Shown here: positions 16,835-26,362 of the stretch, in pieces
How positions within the stretch are numbered: position 1 is the first letter of the stretch
How the letters are laid out: each line of letters begins with the position of its first letter
NCBI RefSeq assembly: GCF_000153125.2
Contig: NZ_CM002299.1
Coordinates: 3,670,928-3,734,927 of the forward strand
Reading direction: 5' to 3'
DNA from: Congregibacter litoralis KT71
GTDB taxonomy: Bacteria; Pseudomonadota; Gammaproteobacteria; Pseudomonadales; Halieaceae
DNA length: 64,000 bases
The notes under the pieces: generated by a model
Database searches by the model: none
What the model saw: only the letters and a program-made list of their open reading frames with translations
What the model was told of the DNA's origin: nothing
Program-made: the position numbers and the translations under genes

Positions 16835-17125
16835 ATGAAATTATCTAATCATGCATGCAATCGTTCTCAGCAACGAGGCATAGCACAAAAAGAAATGCAG
16901 ATACTGATGCGTTTTGGTGACGAGCTTCAGGGAGGCTCAAAGGCCACGATCTTTTGCGTCAACAGCAAGCAAACACGCAAAGAAATCGAAAGCCTTTGGC
17001 AAAACAGCCGAGACTTTGATCTTGAGGGCGTAGTTAGCAGTTATCTAGTCGTAAAAGAAGGGGATGTAGTCGTAACGACTGGGCACAGGAAAATTCGTTT
17101 TCAGAAGAACCGCCGTGCGCACTAA
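16835..17125 (+). CDS. DUF4258-family small protein
   Basis: A 96-residue protein whose start L-S-N-H-A-C-N-R-S-Q-Q-R-G-I matches the hallmark H-A-x-x-R-x-x-x-R-G-I of DUF4258 proteins. The end V-V-T-T-G-H-R-K-I-R-F matches the family's last strand. Such proteins resemble RelE/BrnT-type toxins in size and shape. No antitoxin gene is obvious beside it: the next gene is a sigma factor 185 bases away. It could act alone or be a remnant of a toxin pair. The ribosome-binding site is weak. Confidence 0.6.
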   Translation: MKLSNHACNRSQQRGIAQKEMQILMRFGDELQGGSKATIFCVNSKQTRKEIESLWQNSRDFDLEGVVSSYLVVKEGDVVVTTGHRKIRFQKNRRAH

Positions 17126-17310
17126 CTTTGGGAGTGCACTCGCCCCCCCAATTTCAAGTCCCGGTCGTTCGATCAACTCTGTCATCGCAACAAGCATTAC
17201 TAGACTGCAAAGCCTCTCCGCTGCGTGTACCATCTCACGCAGTCAACAAGTAAAGAATCATTGCTGACCAAGGCGATAAATTTGATTGCATAAAACCTTA
17301 GTAGGGCGTT

Positions 17311-17901
17311 ATGAGTGAACGGACAAGTGAAGAACTCCTATTTGCGTTTGCGGACGGGGATATGCCCGCGTTTGAAACTCTCTATAATCGCTATAAGTCG
17401 CCCATAAAAGGGTATATCTATAGCAAAACAAGGAGCCAAGCGTCGGCAGACGACATTACGCAACTCGTTTGGGAGAAGGTGATCAAGTCGGCGACACGAC
17501 TAAAAGCAGAGCATTCTGAGGCGAACAAGGCGTTCTCGTTTAAACCCTATCTTTATCGCATCGCTCAAAATTTAATCACCGATGTGTGGCGATCCGACAG
17601 GGTGGTCCCAATATCCTCACTCTCTGGTACTTCTGAGTACGACCTGGTCTCAACTGTAGAGTCCGATAGTGCTCCAGTAGTCGACCTAATATCTCTGCAG
17701 GAACTAACTGCCTGCGTAGAGTCAAAGCTGATGCAGTTCAAACAAGGTTTTATCGAGGCCTTTCGTCTAACGCGAGATGGCCACCTTGGTTACAGCGAAG
17801 CCGCCGAGGTGATGGGAGTTAACGTGGAAACACTCCGCAGTCGAGTGAAGGCAGTGCTTTTGGGCATTAAACCGTGCCTTGAGGGCCACAAAAATGCATG
17901 A
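17311..17901 (+). CDS. ECF-type RNA polymerase sigma factor
   Basis: A 196-residue sigma-70-family protein. Region 2 is visible as F-E-T-L-Y-N-R-Y, A-D-D-I-T-Q-L-V-W and P-Y-L-Y-R-I-A-Q-N-L-I-T-D-V-W-R. Region 4 is visible as G-Y-S-E-A-A-E-V-M-G-V-N-V-E-T-L-R-S-R-V near the C-terminus. Its last bases overlap the next gene, a one-helix membrane protein that fits an anti-sigma factor, which in turn overlaps a large CHAT protease-like gene. The three probably form one operon in which the sigma factor controls its own operon and perhaps others. Confidence 0.85.
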   Translation: MSERTSEELLFAFADGDMPAFETLYNRYKSPIKGYIYSKTRSQASADDITQLVWEKVIKSATRLKAEHSEANKAFSFKPYLYRIAQNLITDVWRSDRVVPISSLSGTSEYDLVSTVESDSAPVVDLISLQELTACVESKLMQFKQGFIEAFRLTRDGHLGYSEAAEVMGVNVETLRSRVKAVLLGIKPCLEGHKNA

Positions 17902-18349
17902 AGACAAAGAACTGGAAGGCCTAGAGTCGTTATACAAGCAGGTCATGCCCGAAGCACCGATCTTTATCAGTGAGGAAGAAGACCAGCAAATACTCAACGT
18001 CGCAAGAAGTCATCTGGATCGTAGTGACAAAACAAAAGTGGTTTCTATCGCGCAGTATAGAAGGGCCCGGGTCGCCTGGTCAGGGCTCTCAATTGCCGCA
18101 GGTCTTTTGATCGGCATCATGCTGAACATTACCAGCGAACCAGACAGCAGCACGGCCTCCCCCATTAATGAGCAAATGTTGTATATGGGCGATGGCCCAC
18201 AACGCACACAGGTCGCTTTAGATGATCTTGATGCCTCGGAACTCCAGACTTTGATTGCTGAATTGGTGCTCAGAGGCGAGATCGACAACGCGGACGCCCT
18301 TTTGGACTATTTCAGATCAAGATATCCAGACTTTAGCGCAACAGAATGA
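17894..18349 (+). CDS. Putative membrane-bound anti-sigma factor
   Basis: A 151-residue protein with about 60 cytoplasmic residues, one membrane helix (W-S-G-L-S-I-A-A-G-L-L-I-G-I-M-L) and an acidic outer part. The layout is that of anti-ECF factors, although I see no zinc-binding H-x3-C-x2-C motif. The ATG at 17894 overlaps the sigma stop by 8 bases, and its own stop overlaps the start of the CHAT gene. The periplasmic tail ends in helix-like repeats (I-A-E-L-V-L-R-G-E-I-D-N-A-D-A-L-L-D), which could contact the secreted TPR part of the next protein. Function inferred from position and topology. Confidence 0.6.
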   Translation: MHEDKELEGLESLYKQVMPEAPIFISEEEDQQILNVARSHLDRSDKTKVVSIAQYRRARVAWSGLSIAAGLLIGIMLNITSEPDSSTASPINEQMLYMGDGPQRTQVALDDLDASELQTLIAELVLRGEIDNADALLDYFRSRYPDFSATE

Positions 18350-21300
18350 CCAGCCGAAAAACTCTTCGTCTGACGATCTGGGTTTTCTGCGCTCTACTAT
18401 TCACAAGCGTTTCATACTCATCTGAGCCAGAAAAAACTCACAAAGATCTAGCGGAAAAATTCAACGCGATCCTGGAGGCGGCCTTCGAAACTGGGCGAGA
18501 TGGCCGCAACCAAGAGGCGTACGAAATTACTGCGCAGCTTGAGACGTTATGTGAGAACGGCACATGCGACCCAGACCACGTTGCGAAAATTCGAGGAGAC
18601 TTTCTTTACGAGTTATCTCGAGAAAATGCATGGACTCTAAGTCGCACCGGCGATTACCTTGGAGCCGTGAAAATTATGGAGCCTTTAGAGCCACGCTGCG
18701 TTTTCCTCAAGGCTGACGGGTGCGTAGAAGAGCATGATTGGTTTCTCAATACGATGCAGTTGATGGCAGTGCGTAAAGATGTAAAAGAGCTTGTCGAAAT
18801 CAACAAATTTAGGGAGGCATCGGCCGCACTTTCGAAGGCCCGCCGTTTCGCCACCGCACTACCCGAAAAAGATCAGATCGAGTACCGCTGGGACCTTGCC
18901 GGTGTCTATGCATTTTACAATTCTGAAGCGGCCGTTGCCGAAGTACGCGACCTTGTTCAGGCTCGCAAATTGAGACCGTTCCGCCCCGTGGACAACTACC
19001 TCCGCTATCTGGGCTGGCTAGTCAACGCAGGAGAGTCACAGGAACTGAGTGGGGAGCTTGTGCGATTTTTCGAAACCTGTCGTAAATACGGCGGATTTTT
19101 AACCGCCCTGCCAGCCGGCTCCTCTTCGCAAGACAGAATATATTCACTCGATTTGCTCCTCGCGTCACTAGAAAACTTGAATACCGGTATTGAAGATGTT
19201 GTCCAAGCTCTTATAGACGCAAGCAGCCTTGAAGACGGCGAGGTTCGATCGCGTATGCTAAAACGAGCCGGCGACCTTGCTCTTATAAAGTCTGGTAAGG
19301 AACGACTGGCCACAGAACTGTACCGAGAATCAGGCCTAACGGCCACGGAGTCAGATCGCAGACGAAATCTCGCCAAACTTGGCACTCTGTCGTTAGATGC
19401 TGCTTCAACTTCCGAACCAGACGGGTCGCTTGAAGCTTTGACAGAGGTGCTTAGAGAGGCTTCTACCAGTGGATCCGATTCGAAATCCGCATTCTACCGC
19501 CTCGCACAAGTATGGGACTCTCAATCATCCGCAGCTATTGAAAGCGATCCTGCACGGTATGCAGGCGCCACTATTGCATTAGCTATGGGTGCGCCGACAA
19601 AAGAGACAAGAGATCAAGTCCTCTCTGACGGCTATTTCCAAATCGCAGATCGTCTGAGCGCCCTTCAGCAACAATATCGAAGGAAAGAGCTTGTCGCTAA
19701 AGACGCCTACGATCTCGAATTACACGAGTATGTCGTTTTGCTCGATCTGGCAAAGCTAAGAGCTGCAACCTTTGGCTTGAACCAAGAGCAACTCGAACTC
19801 TCGATGGAACAGTTGAGCGTGAGAGAGTCGCTTTTCGGGCACCAAAGCTACCAATTGCTAGCGTCACTGTCATCAGCCGCGCATGGCGCTTCCGCGCTAG
19901 GTAACGCAGATTCGTTTACGGGCACGTTCTCCCGTGCAAAGTCGCTGGAAGCGAATGGGCTTCTTACCACTGGCCAGTGCAACCTGGGGCCGTTCCGCTT
20001 CAGCTACCCTTTTGACTATGCAACGCGCGCTCTGGATCAACAGAAAATTGAAGACTGGTTTTTGTCTGAGGGCGAAGTTCATCTTGCAAACGCCAAAAAA
20101 TTCATCGGTATAGAAAAACAATACCAGTGCATGCAATCAGTTAGGCAGCTGCTATCAGAGTATCTCTTCATCACTGACGGTCAGAGCCGCAGCCTAGAGA
20201 TGATCTACAAACTATCCCAGGTCACCGAAATTTCCGACCTACTTATTTCCACTGAACTCGGCATTGAGAAACTCAGAACGGACGACCCCGATCTCTTGGC
20301 GAGATTGGCGGACTATGGCCAGGTGTCAAAGAACATCAACGCCCCTGACAGGAAAGTCGAAGCGGACAGCATGCTCGAAAACTTTCTGGAATACACAGCT
20401 GAAAAAACTGCGATTTATGAACAGGTGCGGGCAAGATCTCCTGACGTCGCGTCTCTGATGGTTGCAGAGGGGATGTCAGTATCGGAGACTCAGGAGAGCC
20501 TTGCAGACGGTGAGGCGCTGCTCTACTACACTGAAATCCCGGCTGTCGACGGAAATCAAAAGGCCGGTGGAACCGAATCTATATATTACTTGCTTTTTAT
20601 CGCTACGAATCAAGACTTTCATCTTCTACCACTGCGGCTGACTTCTCCAGAAAATCTTACACGTAACCTACAGCGGATGCGGCGCTCACTTGACCAAGGC
20701 GTCAGCAGAGCCTCTAACCTTTCGCCTTTCGACCTAGAGGCTGCGAAGTATGTTTTTGACACCTTAGTCAAGCCAGGCATGAAATCACTCGAGTCAAACC
20801 AACGGCTATTCATAGTCACCTCTCCGTCTCTCGCCGGACTTCCTTTTGAGCTCCTTCCCATCAGCAATGAACTGCCCTCTGTACGGAGCTTTGTCGACTT
20901 TCGAAAGTACCGGGAAGTCTCCTGGATGAATGATCGCTACTCGATTAGCTATTTATCATCGCCACGAATGCTTGGGCGAAGAAACAATAGTGCCAACGCC
21001 AGCGATTCAAAATTTTTAGGCATTGGTAACCCCGAGTTCTCCCCGCCTGCTATGTCACCAACAGTTTCCCAGCGCGACTCCTCCGACTCCCGATCCTCAA
21101 CTGCCCTTGAGCGTGTATTAGCACGTGACTACAAGTCTCTGTCGGCAGAAGGGTCTGTCGCTTCGAGTCTGCCAGAATCTCAGTTGATTATTGATTCAAT
21201 GGCGAGACGATACGGACCACTCGCTACCGTCCTTACCGGTGCGTCAGCGACGGAGTCTCAGATATCTCAATTGGATCTATCCCAATATTCCACGATTGCG

Positions 21301-21741
21301 TTTGCGACTCATGGCCTCCTCGACGCTACGGTTTCTCCAGAACCTGCCCTTTTGCTCGGCTATGAGCCTGATACCAGCGGCGGATCAGTGTTCGATGGAC
21401 TTCTCACCTCCCGAGAAGTTATCCGCATGAATCTATCAGCAAACCTAATTGTGCTTGCGGCCTGCAACTCAGCCACGAAGGCTCGGATTGATGGGGTAGT
21501 GTCATTGGCAAATAGCTTCCTCACGGCGGGGTCGGCATCAGTCGTGGCGTCGCATTGGGCGGTGGATGTGAACGCCACAGCTCGACTCTTTGACGCCTTC
21601 GCGCAGCACAGAGAAGCAGCCCCGAACACGAATTCCGCAGACCATCTTCAGCGCGCTCGAATAGAGCTTCTACGTCAGAATAAGAATCAGCTATATGCGC
21701 ATCCGGTGTTTTGGGGTGGATTTGCGACGTACGGTTTTTGA
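18346..21741 (+). CDS. Secreted TPR-CHAT caspase-like protease
   Basis: A 1131-residue protein. The N-terminus has a Sec signal (L-T-I-W-V-F-C-A-L-L-F-T-S, cut after S-Y-S). Residues about 30-650 are helical and repeat-like (tetratricopeptide type). The C-terminal third is a CHAT domain. The expected catalytic pair is present: His989 in F-A-T-H-G-L and Cys1040 in V-L-A-A-C-N-S-A, followed by the family's G-x-V-S-L-A-N-S-F and the end H-P-x-F-W-G-G-F. CHAT proteases act in programmed death and signalling; here the signal peptide places it outside the cytoplasm. It overlaps the anti-sigma gene, so protease, anti-sigma and sigma probably form one sensing unit. Confidence 0.88.
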   Translation: MTSRKTLRLTIWVFCALLFTSVSYSSEPEKTHKDLAEKFNAILEAAFETGRDGRNQEAYEITAQLETLCENGTCDPDHVAKIRGDFLYELSRENAWTLSRTGDYLGAVKIMEPLEPRCVFLKADGCVEEHDWFLNTMQLMAVRKDVKELVEINKFREASAALSKARRFATALPEKDQIEYRWDLAGVYAFYNSEAAVAEVRDLVQARKLRPFRPVDNYLRYLGWLVNAGESQELSGELVRFFETCRKYGGFLTALPAGSSSQDRIYSLDLLLASLENLNTGIEDVVQALIDASSLEDGEVRSRMLKRAGDLALIKSGKERLATELYRESGLTATESDRRRNLAKLGTLSLDAASTSEPDGSLEALTEVLREASTSGSDSKSAFYRLAQVWDSQSSAAIESDPARYAGATIALAMGAPTKETRDQVLSDGYFQIADRLSALQQQYRRKELVAKDAYDLELHEYVVLLDLAKLRAATFGLNQEQLELSMEQLSVRESLFGHQSYQLLASLSSAAHGASALGNADSFTGTFSRAKSLEANGLLTTGQCNLGPFRFSYPFDYATRALDQQKIEDWFLSEGEVHLANAKKFIGIEKQYQCMQSVRQLLSEYLFITDGQSRSLEMIYKLSQVTEISDLLISTELGIEKLRTDDPDLLARLADYGQVSKNINAPDRKVEADSMLENFLEYTAEKTAIYEQVRARSPDVASLMVAEGMSVSETQESLADGEALLYYTEIPAVDGNQKAGGTESIYYLLFIATNQDFHLLPLRLTSPENLTRNLQRMRRSLDQGVSRASNLSPFDLEAAKYVFDTLVKPGMKSLESNQRLFIVTSPSLAGLPFELLPISNELPSVRSFVDFRKYREVSWMNDRYSISYLSSPRMLGRRNNSANASDSKFLGIGNPEFSPPAMSPTVSQRDSSDSRSSTALERVLARDYKSLSAEGSVASSLPESQLIIDSMARRYGPLATVLTGASATESQISQLDLSQYSTIAFATHGLLDATVSPEPALLLGYEPDTSGGSVFDGLLTSREVIRMNLSANLIVLAACNSATKARIDGVVSLANSFLTAGSASVVASHWAVDVNATARLFDAFAQHREAAPNTNSADHLQRARIELLRQNKNQLYAHPVFWGGFATYGF

Positions 21742-21868
21742 ACCCTCACCCCTCGCTCTTCTGTACTTCAAATTTCTAATCTATAGGTGATCAAAAAACT
21801 CACCCCAGTGCTTCTGCGCTTCGTTATTGCATTCGTAAATCACGCGTAACGACGCAGGAGAAATAGTT

Positions 21869-22963
21869 ATGAACGCACTAGTTTTTGAAGGTGGCACTAC
21901 CCACGCGCAAGGAAGCGCTCTCCATAAGCTTGTAGAGTTTGAAACAAGCCTGCACGACACACCATTGGACAGCCCTGTACAGGTCAAACTGTCCGCCGAT
22001 GCAAAAAAGATGGGAATTTTTGTAAACGATATGGAACTTACAACCACTGTGGGACGCCCGATTATTCATCAAATCGGGAGTCGTGCCTGGGGTAATGACA
22101 AGAGTTTCGAGGAAATTAATGCCTTGTGGGTAAAAGGGCTTAGGTGCAGAAAAGACCTGGAGGCGGAATTAAGTGAGGTGTTCAACCGATTCGATTTAAT
22201 AGCGCGACATTACGAAGGATTAGGCGGACGCCACGAACTCTATGGGATCGTAACTGCAAATTTCATTGAGCTAAATCAGTTTGATTTTCGAGAGCGATTC
22301 ACGGAGCAAACTCGCCAGAAATATGGGATCAATCTTCAGAGTCGGGGAATCGAATGTGACCGATACGGAAATGTTATTGAGTACTTCGACATGGATCAGC
22401 ATGGATTCCAAACGAATTATCACTATGGATTAGTTTATGCGAGAAATAGTGGTTATCAGTCCTACAAAGTGGATTGGAAGCGCCTTGTCACCATTTGCAG
22501 TAACGGCATGACAGCATGGAAAGGAAGTCGTTTTCGGTGGAAACATACACATGAAGTCGACCTGAGCGAATTCATTGAATGCACTCTTAATGAAGGACTG
22601 GGCCATCAAGCATGGCTAGAAGAAAGAATTGAAGCGGCGCGGTCTCGCACCTTACCTGAAGAAGGATTCGTCGAACTTCTTAGTCGTCTATCACTCGCCA
22701 AAGCTTCAAAAACCCGAATCGGGCGTAGGCTTAAGACAGAAGCTAATGATGTAGGAACCAATGAGTGGGCGCTTTCGCAGGCTCTGACCTGGCTGGGTAG
22801 CCACGAAAAGGCCATCTCTCCGCGAGACCGAACGCTGTTAACAGAACTCGGAACCAGAGTAGCGGAAGATTCTCTCGAGAAAGTGTTAACTATAGATACT
22901 CGAGTGAATCGCGACGGTATGTACGGGATGGTTCTGCCCCCTGGCCTGCGAAGCGCCGCCTAG
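21869..22963 (+). CDS. DUF932-like protein
   Basis: A 364-residue soluble protein. The middle holds the features of the DUF932 family known from phages and plasmids: Y-G-L-V-Y-A-R-N-S-G-Y-Q-S-Y-K-V, then R-L-V-T-I-C-S-N-G-M-T with the invariant C-S-N-G-M, and a long helical end. The biochemical role of DUF932 is not known. The start has GGAG nine bases upstream. It is followed 46 bases later by a large membrane protein in the same direction, and the two look like a pair. A 127-base gap separates it from the CHAT gene. Confidence 0.65.
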   Translation: MNALVFEGGTTHAQGSALHKLVEFETSLHDTPLDSPVQVKLSADAKKMGIFVNDMELTTTVGRPIIHQIGSRAWGNDKSFEEINALWVKGLRCRKDLEAELSEVFNRFDLIARHYEGLGGRHELYGIVTANFIELNQFDFRERFTEQTRQKYGINLQSRGIECDRYGNVIEYFDMDQHGFQTNYHYGLVYARNSGYQSYKVDWKRLVTICSNGMTAWKGSRFRWKHTHEVDLSEFIECTLNEGLGHQAWLEERIEAARSRTLPEEGFVELLSRLSLAKASKTRIGRRLKTEANDVGTNEWALSQALTWLGSHEKAISPRDRTLLTELGTRVAEDSLEKVLTIDTRVNRDGMYGMVLPPGLRSAA

Positions 22964-23009
22964 TTCCGTTTGAAAACATTCCTAAAAGTTGCATCGAGGA
23001 GCATATTTA

Positions 23010-24617
23010 ATGCTGGCCTTCAACGAAATTTTTGACGACTCACAAGCCCGTCATCGATCATCTCAAAGGTGGCTACGGTTCAGTAGCTTCGCTACGTTAC
23101 TGACAGTAATTGCATTGCTTCAACGGGGTGATGGGACGCCCGTCTTGCCGTATCTAATACCTCCTATATGGACCACTGTTTTTCTGTACTGTCTTTTAGC
23201 ATTATCGATTTCATGGTCTCTACGCCAACTGACGGATTTCAGAGAGGCAAAAGGGCAACTTGAGAGGTTCCAACACCATAAAGATATGATCTTGTATGCA
23301 TGCCAATATGAGAAGCCAGAGCGCATCGATAAGGCGCTGACGAATATGCATGCGCTGGCCAGCAACGACCTCCTCGCCGCAGCGTTTCTGCGTGAGCATT
23401 TGCCACAGATTCTTGGGCGCCTGGCCAAATCACGAAAGAGAGCGCTGCGTGAGACCTTGATCGCACAAAAGCAAAGGGCAGACATTGCATTAAAGGAAAA
23501 CCTCCACGCGAGGAGGAACAATCACCCGATCCTGAAGGCCAAATCGACCCTTGAGGGTAATCTGCTGCATTTGAAATCTAAACGCCAAGAAATGATGACG
23601 CAATGGGATACCTTCATACGGCAAACATCTTGGTGGACGCAACTAACGGCAGAACGCCCAGATTTCAGCGAATTGGACAAGCATATTCAGATTCTTAAGT
23701 CGGCGAGTGCCCAGTTCGAAGTCGAGTATGGCGAAAGCGTCAAAGTTATTTGTAAAGATTTGGATGTCATTGAGACACTCGCAAAGCGAAGACTTGACGA
23801 TAGTGTGCAGTATTCACTTTCATGGATAGAGCAGGTCAGTCATGACGAGCGCCTTCCAAAGCAACTTCTTTCGCAAGCAATGTGGTGTGCCGCTATGTCA
23901 ATCCCAGTTTCCATTTGGAATGACCTAACAAACGCGGGCTCGGTATACGATGCTTTACGGTCGGTCAATGTCAACTTCCAAGGTATGAGCGATAGCGAGA
24001 TCTGGTGGGAGACAATGTTCATGCAAACCGAAAGCCTTGCCGGCCTGGTTGCACTTACCAAGGGCGCATACTTTGAAAAAATCGTCGCCAGTAACACAGG
24101 CGGTGAGTTGTTTGAACACTTCAACAACCCGACTACGGACATCACGATCGACGGAATCGAGTTTCAGATCAAGGCTACGAACTCCCTCAGTTATGTTGAG
24201 AGTGTCCCAGACCACATACCAGTAATAGCAACCACCGAAGTTGCAGAACAGACAGGCGCGATAGACGGTGGCGTATCAAACGAGGAACTGACCAGATCCG
24301 TCGAGCTCGCTGTGGGCGGGAGTGTCGTTGACGCAGCCGACTCTGCCGCTGACGCCATAATTTCTGGCCTCGGAGGAATGGGGCTATTCGCGAGTATTGC
24401 TGGCATCGATCACTTTGCAAAACAGGTTGAGCACGGTGGCGATAAGGTTGAAGCAGCGTTTGAAGGGTTCGGCGTCGCAATAACGGGCACCGCCAAGGCA
24501 TCCGTTGATCTGGCAGAGTTAGGCTACAAGGCCGTTATGTCTCGTCCCAGCCGTTTTATCGGTAGACAGATCAAGAACGTCGCGATAAAGCTGGATAGTA
24601 AGTTGATGGAGACATAG
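23010..24617 (+). CDS. Membrane protein with PD-(D/E)XK-like motif and glycine-rich C-terminus
   Basis: A 535-residue protein of unknown family; the ATG at 23010 has GAGGAG nine bases upstream. Two membrane helices lie near residues 28-75. A long charged helical region follows (about 75-270), rich in coiled-coil-like K/R/E/L runs. Residues about 350-390 read F-E-K-I-V, then D377-I-T-I-D-G-I-E-F-Q-I-K388. An Asp followed by E/Q-x-K in a strand of this kind is the core of PD-(D/E)XK nucleases of the Mrr type. The rest is Gly/Ala-rich with alternating small residues, like pore-forming glycine zippers. The nuclease reading is my inference. It pairs with the DUF932 gene upstream. Confidence 0.55.
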   Translation: MLAFNEIFDDSQARHRSSQRWLRFSSFATLLTVIALLQRGDGTPVLPYLIPPIWTTVFLYCLLALSISWSLRQLTDFREAKGQLERFQHHKDMILYACQYEKPERIDKALTNMHALASNDLLAAAFLREHLPQILGRLAKSRKRALRETLIAQKQRADIALKENLHARRNNHPILKAKSTLEGNLLHLKSKRQEMMTQWDTFIRQTSWWTQLTAERPDFSELDKHIQILKSASAQFEVEYGESVKVICKDLDVIETLAKRRLDDSVQYSLSWIEQVSHDERLPKQLLSQAMWCAAMSIPVSIWNDLTNAGSVYDALRSVNVNFQGMSDSEIWWETMFMQTESLAGLVALTKGAYFEKIVASNTGGELFEHFNNPTTDITIDGIEFQIKATNSLSYVESVPDHIPVIATTEVAEQTGAIDGGVSNEELTRSVELAVGGSVVDAADSAADAIISGLGGMGLFASIAGIDHFAKQVEHGGDKVEAAFEGFGVAITGTAKASVDLAELGYKAVMSRPSRFIGRQIKNVAIKLDSKLMET

Positions 24618-25015
24618 GTCGACCAGAGACGATCATATCGCCGCGGCATGAGAGACTGAAAATTGAATACATGTGATCGCATACCATTCACATCCCTACA
24701 TCTGACCTCTTTTGCCGATACAAAAGTACCGGTCGACACCTATCAAAACAGACAATTTCCGATGCGCTGGATCAGTGGCGTGCTTCCATTTTTTTCGAAA
24801 ACAACTGATCACAAAAGATGGCAGCATACTGACCAAGGCTTCCAGTTTCTCAAAATAGCACGCTGAATGGCAACAAGTCGCGGGGGTTCTTAAAGACAAC
24901 GACTCGCCACTTAGTCGTTTCGTAGCCTGCCTCGATTAGCTCACTATACGTTACGCTCCGTTTACGGCATTTATAGATCGCCCGAAAAATAAAAAGCCAA
25001 GCAGGAATAGGACCG
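24618..25015. other. Intergenic stretch without recognisable feature
   Basis: About 400 bases with no gene I can support. Short open frames are present but have no ribosome-binding site or family-like text. No tRNA, IS end or clear terminator seen. Confidence 0.5.
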
Positions 25016-26266
25016 ATGACCCGACAAGAACTCTACGACATGGTCTGGAGTCGACCAATCACCCGCGTCGCTAAAGACTTCGGCATATCTGACGTTGCGC
25101 TTGGCAAACAATGTAAGAAATACGACATCCCAAAGCCACCTGTCGGATACTGGGCAAAAGTCTCGCATGGGAAGAAAGCACTTAAACAGCGACTGCCAAT
25201 TGGAAAAAGATCAGCAGACGAAATTGTGTATCTGGAAGCGGTTGAGCGCATTCAAACTTCTGTCTATGCCGAGGAAGCGAGCAGAGAAGCTGAGGCGCGA
25301 AGGGAGCAAATCGAACGTCTGCTTAAAGTGCCGGAGAATCTGCCAAGTCGCTGCCAGCCCGCTGTCGTCGACATGCGTCGCGCTTTGCGAGAGTTAACCC
25401 CAGATATTCATGGCTTCGTCAGAACCGGCAATCTCTATGTCAAAAAGCTCGAATTCGGCAAGGACTCTGTAAATCGGGTCGCCAAAATAGTGGAAACAAT
25501 TGCGTCGGCAGCTAAAGCCCTCGGGCAGCAACTGATTTGGGCTGAGGGGCGTTTTCTCTGGCAGATTGGCGACGAGCCGTTTGAACTTCGAATCTATGAA
25601 CTCGTAGATAAACAAAAGCACACACCAACGGCAACGGAGCTTAAAGAACAAGCTAGGCGGGAGAAATGGGACCAAAAGATTGGTCGCGAATACTCAACGA
25701 CGCGAAAGACCTATCGAACATGGGACTACCTCCCATCCGGTCGACTAGCCTTGAAGCTGAGCGACACCAACTCTCGATGGGGCTCGCCAAAAATCGCAAA
25801 ACATTGGACTGAGCCAAAAACTGGCCCGGCGCTTGAGGCAAAATTGGTGGACGTATTTATCTGGCTCGCTGGAGCCGAGGTATCAGCGCGCGAGTGTCGG
25901 CTTGAACTTGAAGCTGAAGTAGCACGCCAGCAAGACGAAGCGCAGCAACAAATCGCAAGGCAGGAAACACAGAATCGAGCCCTAAAGCTGCAGGCGTTCC
26001 TTCACGAATTGACTGATACCCATGAGCAGTTCAAAAAAACAACGTCATTGCTGGCGTTCATGCGATCAAGCCGTCCCGACTCGGCCGAGACGCCGCCAAT
26101 TATTGACGAACTAAAGGCCTATCAGTCACTGCTTTTGCATAAGCTAGAAAATTCATGCAGCGAAGACATCTCAGGTCTAACGCTGCAAAAAGGTGAAAAT
26201 CTAGTCCTCTCACTTCCGATGGCTTCTGCTGTGTCATCCAAGGTGGATCGCTCCAGCGATGCTTGA
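25016..26266 (+). CDS. Unknown 416-residue protein with N-terminal helix-turn-helix-like motif
   Basis: The N-terminus reads L-Y-D-M-V-W-S-R-P-I-T-R-V-A-K-D-F-G-I-S-D, then V-A-L-G-K-Q-C-K-K-Y-D and P-K-P-P-V-G-Y-W-A-K. This is a recurring pattern in island-borne proteins of unknown function and looks like a small DNA-binding domain. The centre is beta-rich (L-I-W-A-E-G-R-F-L-W-Q-I). Residues 280-350 form a long Glu/Gln/Arg-rich helix, probably a coiled coil. AGGAATAGGACCG precedes the ATG. No catalytic motif is visible, and neither neighbour suggests a pathway. Confidence 0.55.
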   Translation: MTRQELYDMVWSRPITRVAKDFGISDVALGKQCKKYDIPKPPVGYWAKVSHGKKALKQRLPIGKRSADEIVYLEAVERIQTSVYAEEASREAEARREQIERLLKVPENLPSRCQPAVVDMRRALRELTPDIHGFVRTGNLYVKKLEFGKDSVNRVAKIVETIASAAKALGQQLIWAEGRFLWQIGDEPFELRIYELVDKQKHTPTATELKEQARREKWDQKIGREYSTTRKTYRTWDYLPSGRLALKLSDTNSRWGSPKIAKHWTEPKTGPALEAKLVDVFIWLAGAEVSARECRLELEAEVARQQDEAQQQIARQETQNRALKLQAFLHELTDTHEQFKKTTSLLAFMRSSRPDSAETPPIIDELKAYQSLLLHKLENSCSEDISGLTLQKGENLVLSLPMASAVSSKVDRSSDA

Positions 26267-26362
26267 TCGAACCTATGCGTTAGCATTTGTTTGAGATAGC
26301 GATAAAATATGTTGAGACTGTGCGAGGGTTTCAAGCGCAACCAATGACGGCCAGGATCTTTT

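Noticed and set aside
24663..24866. 67-residue plus-strand frame in the gap before 25016
   Set aside because: No ribosome-binding site, no protein-like pattern, and a competing frame on the other strand.
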